From RGIG8497 sp045593265 (lineage in GTDB: Bacteria; Bacillota; Clostridia; RGIG6154), in the NCBI GenBank assembly GCA_045593265.1, contig JAZNWH010000064.1, forward strand, positions 1 through 10,898: a stretch of 10,898 bases of DNA, written 5' to 3'. A program made the translations under genes and the position numbers. Of this stretch, positions 5,769-10,579 are shown in pieces. Below the pieces are notes generated by a model. The model made no database searches. It had not been told where the DNA came from and saw only the letters and a program-made list of their open reading frames with translations. The first letter of the stretch is position 1, and every line of letters starts with the position of its first letter.

Positions 5769-6104
5769 TTAAAAAGGGATATCTTCATTAGCATTATCCA
5801 TCAGTTCATTGCAAAAACGTATAACCCTTTTCTCTACCTCTTGTATAGTTCCGTTTTTTATACATCTGATCATATGTTCATTTGCATATGTAATAACTTT
5901 TTTCAAAGGCAAATATGCTCCTTGTTTTTGAGCTATAGTTTCGCCACTATCAGTTTCAATAGTTTCTGTTACAGCTGTAGCAATGGTGTTTCCGTGCATA
6001 GTTTCTACATATAGTAAATCATTCTTTTTCGGATTTAGATGCTCTGGAACTTCAAAGATAAACTCCTTGCAACAATTCGGATGTTTTGCATATATAATTT
6101 TCAT
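5769..6104 (-). CDS. Hypothetical phage protein with SSB-like acidic C-terminal tail (111 aa)
   Basis: 111 residues with no catalytic motif that I recognise. It has an N-terminal strand-rich part (KIIYAKHPNCCKEFIFEVPEH, NDLLYVETMHGNTIATAV) of beta-barrel character and a C-terminal helix rich in charged residues. It ends MDNANEDIPF. That tip is nearly the SSB docking peptide (acidic residues then hydrophobic-Pro-Phe at the extreme C-terminus), and the phage SSB 2 kb downstream ends DDLPF. This suggests, but does not prove, that it docks onto the same partners as SSB. It starts inside the stop of the upstream gene (ATGA overlap) with a strong GGGAGG ribosome site eight bases before the ATG. A 67-base gap follows. 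Confidence 0.75.
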   Translation of the reverse strand: MKIIYAKHPNCCKEFIFEVPEHLNPKKNDLLYVETMHGNTIATAVTETIETDSGETIAQKQGAYLPLKKVITYANEHMIRCIKNGTIQEVEKRVIRFCNELMDNANEDIPF

Positions 6105-6406
6105 TTTAAATTCCTCCCGTAAGTTTTAATAAGCTCTGTACACGTGTATACATGGGGAATAAGACCATAGGTAAAACCTTCAGGACTTCCACCCTTATAC
6201 AACTCGCAACCTTCGATTAACTCTTTTTTCTTTACCATACTGAGAGGACTGCCTACCTGTCGTCTGAACATCTTCGGTTCATGATTGCACGGAATCCAAA
6301 CATTTCCGTCATATACCCACTTCAACTGCTCACAGCACAGAGGGCAGCACTCCCATTGTTCTCGGTATTTATGAGTAAGCCATACTCGTTTTCTTTCAAA
6401 ACGCAT
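6101..6406 (-). CDS. Cys-rich putative zinc-finger phage protein (101 aa)
   Basis: 101 residues, basic N-terminus (MRFERKRVWLTHKYREQWE), then a CCPLCC cluster (C20, C21, C24, C25) and CNHEP (C40, H42), which together could form one zinc site. The remainder (SMVKKKELIEGCELYKGGSPEGFTYGLIPH) has no known motif. It overlaps the upstream nuclease by 11 bases and the downstream gene by four, so it is firmly within the recombination operon; a modest purine-rich site (AGAGAAGAAG) precedes the ATG. A DNA-binding or structural role with the nuclease is plausible from position only. The product is predicted cytoplasmic. Confidence 0.7.
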   Translation of the reverse strand: MRFERKRVWLTHKYREQWECCPLCCEQLKWVYDGNVWIPCNHEPKMFRRQVGSPLSMVKKKELIEGCELYKGGSPEGFTYGLIPHVYTCTELIKTYGRNLK

Positions 6407-7340
6407 AATCTTCTTCTCTCTGTTCCCTGAATTCAGGCTTTAAAATGTAATATGGTTTAATCTCGGTAAGTTTCTTCGTGGACCTGCAATAATCACAGGT
6501 ACCGCACCTTTTCGGCTTCCTGACACCTGATTTTACTTTCACAATCTCAATCAGATTCTTCTTAACCTTTTCAAGCTCTCCTATGTACGCCTGCCGGTGA
6601 TTAAGTCTTATAATTTCCTTGTCGGGCACATCCTGTTTTGAAACGCAAAGAAGAAAGAAATCAGGAAGCTTTAAATCACCATCACAAAGCTTTTTATATG
6701 CTTCATCAAATGTGATACCATATTCATTCTGACATTCAATTAAGGAGTAAACAGCCGCGCGGAATAAATATCCGTATGATTCCACAAAGCTTACTCTTTC
6801 ACCCTTTATCGGGTCATAGCTTGTCTCCCATATGTTTGCAACTGTTTTGTAGTCAACAATAAACCTTTTGTCGTGAATGTACTTGTCCATTTTCATTCGC
6901 CAGGGCACACCGAAGATTGTCCCGGTCATAAATAATTCATTTTGACCGCCCATATCAATAAAACGTTTCATCAACTCTTCATTTTCAACGGTTTCAATCA
7001 TCTTGTCAGCCTTTTCAAATGGTGCATATTTACCTGTTACTACGGTCCTTGTAATCTTAGGCTGTGTTTTAGTTGCTTTTTGCACGACCTCTTCTTTTGT
7101 TTTAAAGATGTGTTCAAAGTTTTCATCACAAAACTTATCGTGTGCCTCAGGTGATTCAAAATACGAATGAAAGTAATTACCTACTAAAAATGCTTCCTTC
7201 GGTTCGTCAGTCCATCTGCCCTGTAATTTTGCCATTGCCTTTGCTTCACATTCTCCAAATGTCTGATACTGTGAGCAACTAAGATAATTTATGTCAGCTT
7301 CTCTTGAATAGTAATTATCATCGGTTAAAACAAAGCTCAT
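6396..7340 (-). CDS. PD-(D/E)XK phage exonuclease (Cas4/RecE-like, DUF3799-like)
   Basis: 314 residues. N-terminal SQYQTFGECEAKAMAKL (23-39) matches the Cas4-type start with C31. FLVGNYFHSYFES (51-63) gives the G-x-x-x-H motif (H58). MTGTIFGVPWRMKMDKYIHDKRFIVDYKT (138-166) contains D152 and the D163-Y-K165 catalytic core. The later Q-x-x-x-Y position reads R194-A-A-V-Y198, so the usual Gln is replaced. C-terminal C279xxC282xxC285 with C31 could hold an iron-sulfur cluster as in Cas4/AddB nucleases. The enzyme probably resects duplex ends to feed the annealing protein encoded just upstream, with a one-base TAATG overlap. The C-terminus ends EEDYAF, partly dictated by the overlapping start of the next gene. 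Family and fold are fairly sure; polarity and substrate are not visible. Confidence 0.82.
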   Translation of the reverse strand: MSFVLTDDNYYSREADINYLSCSQYQTFGECEAKAMAKLQGRWTDEPKEAFLVGNYFHSYFESPEAHDKFCDENFEHIFKTKEEVVQKATKTQPKITRTVVTGKYAPFEKADKMIETVENEELMKRFIDMGGQNELFMTGTIFGVPWRMKMDKYIHDKRFIVDYKTVANIWETSYDPIKGERVSFVESYGYLFRAAVYSLIECQNEYGITFDEAYKKLCDGDLKLPDFFLLCVSKQDVPDKEIIRLNHRQAYIGELEKVKKNLIEIVKVKSGVRKPKRCGTCDYCRSTKKLTEIKPYYILKPEFREQREEDYAF

Positions 7341-8197
7341 TAATTATCGCCTTCCTTTTCGGCCTGCTTAATGCCAAGCTCTGCGTTAAGGTCATCAAGT
7401 TCTTTGCCCTCGTCAAGAGCAGGTAATTCCTCACTCTCAAAACCGAATGCAACATCAATTTTAACAAAACCGTCATTAATCGCTGTGTAAAGATGTCTCA
7501 GCTTTGTTATGTCCTCAGCAGAAATCTTGTCAAATTCAGTTTTGCCTACTATTGTACAAATGTGTTCTTCTGTGATGTCGGCTTTCAACTGCTGAAAAGC
7601 TTTTAATGTATTTGCTCGAACTTCTTCAATAGAACCACCCTTTAAAACATTTTCTTTTAAAGTAGCTTCGCAAATTTCCATTGCTTCATCAAAAATGTAA
7701 CCGGGAATAACAGCTAAAATACAAGCTCTCTTTCTTCTTGCAGCATCATTGGCAACTCTTTCGTAAATATCTCTGCTGTCCTTTAACTCATAAGTGCCTT
7801 TTTTAGTATCTCTTAAATGCTTAACAGTAAAAATCTTTTCATCACGGTAGTTGCTTTCCAAATCCCATGCGTAGGTCTTAACCGTACTTTCGCCATTTCT
7901 CTGTTCAAGCTCTACCACACCGCTGTCAAAGTTCCCCCAATGACGGGCAACGACTTCAGCAAGCCTGATGCTCGGTCCCTTAACCTCGGATGTTCCTCTC
8001 TGATATGTATACACAGCAGCTTCCGCAAGAGCAGTCCTCTTACATTCACTTAATATCCTCTCCCTTGCAAGATTTTCGTCTCTCGGAAATTGCTTTGCTA
8101 AAAAAATCTTACCTTTGATTTCGGAGAGCTGTCTGCTTTCCTCTACCATTCCCATTTGATTGTTTGCAGGTGTCTGCATTAAATTAACTCCGTTCAT
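7340..8197 (-). CDS. Putative phage single-strand annealing / recombination protein
   Basis: 285 residues, a conserved phage protein with the block VKGPSIRLAEVVARHWGN (72-89), ELEQRNGESTVKTYAWDLE (96-114), FTVKHLRDTKKG (123-134) and DIYERVANDAARRKRACILA (143-162). It ends in an acidic tail (about 255-285, ELPALDEGKELDDLNAEL). Gene order (annealing-type protein immediately before a Cas4/RecE-like nuclease, with ssb in the same operon) is the pattern of phage exonuclease/annealase pairs. I therefore infer DNA annealing or strand-exchange help. It lacks the motifs I would expect for canonical RecT, so the family is left open. The start ATG 8197 has AGGAGG nine bases upstream; the stop of the zinc-ribbon gene lies within that ribosome site. 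A second ATG seven codons in is less likely. Confidence 0.65.
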   Translation of the reverse strand: MNGVNLMQTPANNQMGMVEESRQLSEIKGKIFLAKQFPRDENLARERILSECKRTALAEAAVYTYQRGTSEVKGPSIRLAEVVARHWGNFDSGVVELEQRNGESTVKTYAWDLESNYRDEKIFTVKHLRDTKKGTYELKDSRDIYERVANDAARRKRACILAVIPGYIFDEAMEICEATLKENVLKGGSIEEVRANTLKAFQQLKADITEEHICTIVGKTEFDKISAEDITKLRHLYTAINDGFVKIDVAFGFESEELPALDEGKELDDLNAELGIKQAEKEGDN

Positions 8198-8210
8198 AAT
8201 ATTCTTCCTC

Positions 8211-8360
8211 CTAATTTTCTTCTATTTCTTCAATATCTCCATCACCGCAGTAAGGACATGCATCAAACTCTTCATAAGGATGCTCTGAGCATTCATAATG
8301 CACCTCTCTTAGCAAAACGGGACTTTGAAATTCACTTCTGCAATTTAAACATTCGTACAT
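8211..8360 (-). CDS. Small zinc-ribbon protein (49 aa)
   Basis: A 49-codon gene with ATG at 8360 and TAG at 8211-8213. It begins MYECLNCRSEFQSP and later has YECSEHPYEEFDACPYCGDG, so C4xxC7 and C35xxC38 make a classical zinc ribbon, with C24/H27 in between, and a very acidic C-terminus (GDIEEIEEN). AAAGGA lies 11 bases before the ATG. Its stop codon overlaps the ribosome site of the recombinase gene, which implies translational coupling. Short acidic zinc ribbons of this sort are common in Firmicute phage early operons; function unknown. The plus-strand promoter at 8386-8414 lies in its 5' leader on the opposite strand. Confidence 0.75.
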   Translation of the reverse strand: MYECLNCRSEFQSPVLLREVHYECSEHPYEEFDACPYCGDGDIEEIEEN

Positions 8361-8385
8361 CTTCTTTTGTCCTTTCCAATAAAAC

Positions 8386-8414
8386 TTGACATTTCCGATG
8401 GCTTATGTTAAAAT
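8386..8414 (+). promoter_or_regulatory. Consensus sigma-A-type promoter on the plus strand
   Basis: TTGACA at 8386-8391 (perfect -35), a 17-base spacer, and TAAAAT at 8409-8414 (one mismatch from TATAAT). It points right, against the minus-strand operon. The expected start site is about 8420-8421, only about six bases before a terminator stem. It is the strongest promoter match that I found in the window. Confidence 0.8.
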
Positions 8415-8418
8415 AGTT

Positions 8419-8458
8419 ATGGGTTTGGGTCGCCTCTTGGCGGCTCTTTTTTTTATTT
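8419..8458 (+). ncRNA. Candidate tiny RNA from promoter-terminator unit
   Basis: A transcript from the promoter at 8386-8414 would start near 8420 and end in the T-run near 8454, giving about 35 bases that are mostly the terminator hairpin. An ATG at 8419-8421 opens a 13-codon frame (MGLGRLLAALFFI, TAA at 8458-8460), but it has no ribosome site. Its role is unknown; a stable short RNA, a leaderless peptide, or merely a transcription roadblock facing the early operon are options. Confidence 0.4.
8427..8458 (+). terminator. Intrinsic terminator on the plus strand
   Basis: An 8-bp stem (GGGTCGCC at 8427-8434, loop TCTT, GGCGGCTC at 8439-8446) is followed by eight Ts and ATTT. Two pairs are G-U wobbles that exist only in plus-strand RNA; on the minus strand they become A-C mismatches and no U-run follows. 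So the terminator works for rightward transcription. It abuts the end of the minus-strand gene at 8453. Confidence 0.8.
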
Positions 8459-8653
8459 AACAATACCATCTAAAAAAATCTCCAATCTTGACTTGTATAC
8501 AAGTCCGTACTTTTCGTATCTTGCTCGCTTTCTTGCTGTAACTTTATAGTGGATATGAACCAACGCATTTATAACGAAATCGCTCATACCTGCCATAAGC
8601 ATACACAGTGTAAAAATTGCAAGTGTAATCATTGCTCTTTGGAATACAATCAT
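8453..8653 (-). CDS. Small membrane protein (66 aa)
   Basis: 66 residues with one strong hydrophobic segment (MITLAIFTLCMLMAGMSDFVINAL, about 8-31) and a basic C-terminal part (HYKVTARKRARYEKYG) that should stay in the cytoplasm. No family recognised. It overlaps the upstream gene by four bases (ATGA) with AAAGGAG seven bases before the ATG, the ribosome site being the last codons of that gene. The stop codon lies within the T-run of the plus-strand terminator. About 90 bases without a gene follow, the only sizeable break in this part of the operon. Confidence 0.7.
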   Translation of the reverse strand: MIVFQRAMITLAIFTLCMLMAGMSDFVINALVHIHYKVTARKRARYEKYGLVYKSRLEIFLDGIVK

Positions 8654-9111
8654 AATAAGCTCCTTTCAGCTTCCTCTTTAGTGAGATAAGCGTCCTCATT
8701 CTTAAGAACAACTAATTTTACATATCTGTTTTCATACATATCCTTAAGCTGTTCATCAAAAGGCTTACTGTTCAGGCTGTGCATCGTAAGAATGATATGA
8801 TTTTTTGATGTAGCCAAATACCGCCCGCTCTTAACTTGACCCAATTCAACGAAGAAAACTTCATCACCCACATTGCAAGGCTCCGTTACCACACCCTGCT
8901 CCATAAGATACTGTGCCAAAGCTTCATCATATGTGGTCGGCTTTTCAGATGACATCTTGATATAATCGTCAACTACCTTGTAAAGCTCGAACTCTGACAG
9001 CTCTCTCGTATACTGTCCGTGAAACTCTAATCTTCCATCCTTCTTAATAACTACCTCGTGAGTTAAATCAAACTGCTCTACTACATAACCCTTGTAACTA
9101 TACTGCTTCAT
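8650..9111 (-). CDS. Conserved phage protein with VGD/TKEEAE domain (153 aa)
   Basis: 153 residues. The N-terminal half (YKGYVVEQFDLTHEVVIKKDGRLEFHG) looks like a small beta-sheet unit. The C-terminal half holds QYLMEQGVVTEPCNVGDEVFFVELGQV (67-93) and ends AYLTKEEAERSLL. That C-terminal domain is shared with the protein encoded at 989-1378 (GVIVPPCKVGDVVWLI ... TKEEAEQAL), so a domain was reused within the same phage. Function unknown. The start overlaps the end of the upstream gene by 14 bases with AAGGAG 11 bases before the ATG; the end carries the AAAGGAG site for the small membrane protein gene. Confidence 0.75.
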   Translation of the reverse strand: MKQYSYKGYVVEQFDLTHEVVIKKDGRLEFHGQYTRELSEFELYKVVDDYIKMSSEKPTTYDEALAQYLMEQGVVTEPCNVGDEVFFVELGQVKSGRYLATSKNHIILTMHSLNSKPFDEQLKDMYENRYVKLVVLKNEDAYLTKEEAERSLL

Positions 9112-9364
9112 TTTCCATTACTCCTTCATCTTCAAATTTTTCAATTTTCCTGTACCTTATCATACTTTCCTTCGGAATCTGATAGTATTCAAGATAATCC
9201 TGAATGTGTAATTTACCCTGAATCTGTAACCTGTCGCCCTGAACTCGTTTAATCTCCTTCATCTTCTGACAAGCCATTGAATCACAAATGTCCAAAAGCT
9301 TTCCCAGGTCCTTGTACGATATTGCTTCTTTTGACAAAATCTTTTCTCTTTCCTCGTATGTCAT
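9098..9364 (-). CDS. Putative small DNA-binding phage protein (excisionase-like)
   Basis: 88 residues. Residues 6-62 (REKILSKEAISYKDLGKLL, then CDSMACQKMKEIKRV, then RLQIQGKLHIQDYLEYY) follow the order helix, turn, recognition-like helix, and a wing-like strand pair ending in a helix. That order is typical of short winged-helix/excisionase-type phage proteins. The C-terminus is acidic. The assignment rests on this layout and position; a specific role (excision, transcription control) cannot be read. It is the first minus-strand gene left of the divergent promoter copy A, with AAAGGAG nine bases before the ATG, and its end contains the next gene's ribosome site. Confidence 0.6.
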   Translation of the reverse strand: MTYEEREKILSKEAISYKDLGKLLDICDSMACQKMKEIKRVQGDRLQIQGKLHIQDYLEYYQIPKESMIRYRKIEKFEDEGVMENEAV

Positions 9365-9372
9365 ATTCTCAA

Positions 9373-9426
9373 CTCCTTTCTTGTAATACTTTCCAAATTA
9401 TGATATAATCACCCTGAAAGCGAGGT
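9373..9426. repeat. Duplicated control element, copy A
   Basis: A 54-base block that runs from the minus-strand ribosome site (CTCCTTTC on the plus strand) through -35, -10 and the plus-strand ribosome site (GAAAGCGAGGT). It matches the block at 10173-10227 closely, with one single-base length difference. The two blocks separate a minus-strand and a plus-strand gene in the same way. Confidence 0.8.
9381..9409 (+). promoter_or_regulatory. Promoter of the DUF6173-like gene
   Basis: TTGTAA at 9381-9386, 17-base spacer, TATAAT at 9404-9409 preceded by TGA (extended -10). It drives the plus-strand gene from about 9416, leaving an 18-base leader that contains GCGAGGTGAT. Confidence 0.8.
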
Positions 9427-9433
9427 GATGATA

Positions 9434-9784
9434 TTGAATAATTTATCTGCGTTCAATAATGTTCTATCCGTAGATTCACACAAATACGCATCTTATTCCT
9501 ACCAAGTTATTATGAAGCGTATTAAAGAATTCGAATCCGAACTTGACGATGAACACGAAGTCGCAATACAATTAGCATCATTTGGCAAGAGCATTGTATT
9601 AGCAGTTACCGACATCGGATATTCCAATCCATCAACTTTAGTTTTTTACGGATATGTAGACGGACAATATGCAACACTGATTCAGCATATGTCCCAGCTT
9701 AATTTCTTGCTTCTTTCTGCGAAAAAGCAGAACCCCGAAAAACCTGCCCGCCGAATTGGCTTTGAGCTTCCCAATGAAGATTAA
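9434..9784 (+). CDS. DUF6173-like protein on its own promoter, TTG start
   Basis: 116 residues from TTG 9434. Core segments are EVAIQLASFGKSIVLAVTDIGYSNP (about 42-66), STLVFYGYVDGQYATLIQHMSQLNFLLLSAKK (67-98) and RRIGFEL, a conserved layout I associate with DUF6173, a small Firmicute phage family of unknown function. I choose TTG 9434 over GTG 9425 or ATG 9428. The ribosome site GAGG is eight bases from the TTG, and the homologous leader at copy B places the ATG of its gene at exactly this position. The gene runs against the early operon with its own promoter, so it may be expressed independently, as prophage-borne extra genes often are. Its last 86 bases overlap a minus-strand gene. Confidence 0.75.
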   Translation: MNNLSAFNNVLSVDSHKYASYSYQVIMKRIKEFESELDDEHEVAIQLASFGKSIVLAVTDIGYSNPSTLVFYGYVDGQYATLIQHMSQLNFLLLSAKKQNPEKPARRIGFELPNED

Positions 9785-9923
9785 GTGTATCAATTGAAAT
9801 CGCAATACCCACTAATTCTTTAACAGTCTTAACCCGTTCTTCGGTTAAGTCTGTTTTTTCGTTTAACATTTTTAATGCTTCTTCAAGACATTTGTTCCCT
9901 ATTTCGTGCCATATGTTTTCCAT
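9699..9923 (-). CDS. Small protein, shortened paralogue of the gene at 10568-10876
   Basis: 74 residues. The N-terminal 55 residues (NKCLEEALKMLNEKTDLTEERVKTVKELVGIAISIDTL) match the middle of the protein at 10568-10876 (KCLKAVSKTLNEETDLTEERVKSLKELVNIAGAVESL), so the two are paralogues. After the shared part the sequence differs: this copy ends QSQFGGQVFRGSAFSQKEARN and lacks the membrane segment of the longer copy. That unique tail is read antisense to the last 86 bases of the DUF6173-like gene, as if recombination fused the shared part to foreign sequence. AAAGGAGAG precedes the ATG. Function unknown; helical, soluble. Confidence 0.65.
   Translation of the reverse strand: MENIWHEIGNKCLEEALKMLNEKTDLTEERVKTVKELVGIAISIDTLNLHWEAQSQFGGQVFRGSAFSQKEARN
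9828..9849. repeat. Inverted repeat shared by both paralogues, copy 1
   Basis: CTTAACC, 8-base loop CGTTCTTC, GGTTAAG: a 7-bp inverted repeat inside the small paralogue, identical in sequence to the core of the repeat at 10737-10762. It encodes the DLTEERVK segment, so its conservation may simply reflect the protein. Confidence 0.45.
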
Positions 9924-9955
9924 TATTTAACTCTCCTTTCTTTGTAAATCTGTTT

Positions 9956-10162
9956 CTATTTTTGAAACTCACAAGCTAAAAAAATTTCACTTAACTCTTT
10001 ATTAAAAATTTCGCTCAGTTTTTTTGCTTCAATAATTGAAACTTTAATTTGCCCATTTTCTTTTTTAGAATAACTTGCTATTGATAGTCCTAATTGAGTC
10101 GCTACATCCTTCTGTTGTAGTCCAACTTCATTTCTTATTTGTTTCAGTGTTTTATTTTCCAT
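9956..10162 (-). CDS. XRE-family helix-turn-helix regulator (Cro/CI-like)
   Basis: 68 residues, nearly all one HTH_3 domain: LKQIRNEVGLQQKDVATQLGLSIASYSKKENGQIKVSIIEAKKLSEIF (6-53). The turn and recognition helix are at about QKDVATQLGLSIASYSKKE. It lacks a C-terminal oligomerisation or protease-type domain, so it is more like Cro or a small regulator than a full CI repressor. It should bind DNA operators; the duplicated promoter copy B lies directly upstream of it, so autoregulation and control of the divergent gene are plausible. The ribosome site AAAGGAG is 10 bases before the ATG. It could also be the antitoxin-like partner of a neighbour, but no toxin is recognisable. Confidence 0.85.
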   Translation of the reverse strand: MENKTLKQIRNEVGLQQKDVATQLGLSIASYSKKENGQIKVSIIEAKKLSEIFNKELSEIFLACEFQK

Positions 10163-10172
10163 TCATCATCCG

Positions 10173-10227
10173 CTCCTTTCTTGTAAAATATTTTATGTTG
10201 TGGTATAATCACTCTTGAAAGCGAGGT
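10173..10227. repeat. Duplicated control element, copy B
   Basis: The second copy of the block at 9373-9426: CTCCTTTCTTGTAA at its left end, TATAATCAC and GAAAGCGAGGT at its right end, the same 17-base promoter spacing, one extra base between -10 and the ribosome site. The spacer itself differs, so the conserved parts are the ribosome sites and promoter hexamers. Confidence 0.8.
10181..10209 (+). promoter_or_regulatory. Promoter of the plus-strand membrane protein gene
   Basis: TTGTAA at 10181-10186, 17-base spacer, TATAAT at 10204-10209 preceded by TGG (extended -10). The transcript should start near 10216 with a leader of about 18 bases and GAGGT as ribosome site. The divergent XRE gene starts 19 bases left of the -35, so its product could bind here. 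Confidence 0.8.
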
Positions 10228-10234
10228 CATTGTC

Positions 10235-10579
10235 ATGCGACAATTCAATTTTGATTTACTTATTTTAACTGAAAAACAAAAAGAGATATTCAAAAAATTT
10301 ATGAATAACAACAGTGCTTTTTTAACCTATGAAGAGTATAATCTAATGGCTGATACTTCTCTTCTGAAACAGGCTATTTCCAATAAATCAACTTGGTTTG
10401 ACCAAGATTTCAGCAAAGGCGGACTATGCACATTATCCCATCAAGGTGAAAAATACCGAACTTATTTAAAGAATAAAAAATCTATTAACAGATCTGATTT
10501 TATGAAATATTTTATATCCTTATTCATAAGCATAATAATTGGAATATGCACACTGATTGTTAATATATTATGTAAGTAA
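10235..10579 (+). CDS. C-terminally membrane-anchored small protein (114 aa)
   Basis: 114 residues. The N-terminal ~80 residues (LTEKQKEIFKKFMNN, LTYEEYNLMADTSLLKQAI, then SKGGLCTLSHQGEKYRTYL) have the order of a winged-helix-like domain: helices and a hairpin ending GLCTLSHQGEKY. A single membrane helix follows at about 92-113 (YFISLFISIIIGICTLIVNIL), so the soluble part faces the cytoplasm as a tail-anchored protein. I recognise no family. It has its own extended -10 promoter (copy B) and ATG start seven bases after GAGGT. The last 12 bases overlap the end of the minus-strand gene. No terminator with a U-run is seen after it. Independent expression from a prophage is inferred. Confidence 0.7.
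   Translation: MRQFNFDLLILTEKQKEIFKKFMNNNSAFLTYEEYNLMADTSLLKQAISNKSTWFDQDFSKGGLCTLSHQGEKYRTYLKNKKSINRSDFMKYFISLFISIIIGICTLIVNILCK

Noticed and set aside
7340..8197. Calling the 285-residue protein RecT
   Set aside because: Position fits, but I could not find RecT motifs in the protein, so the name was not used.
9956..10162. Toxin-antitoxin pair involving the XRE gene
   Set aside because: The neighbours show no toxin fold or motif, and the gene orientation and promoter fit a phage control gene better.
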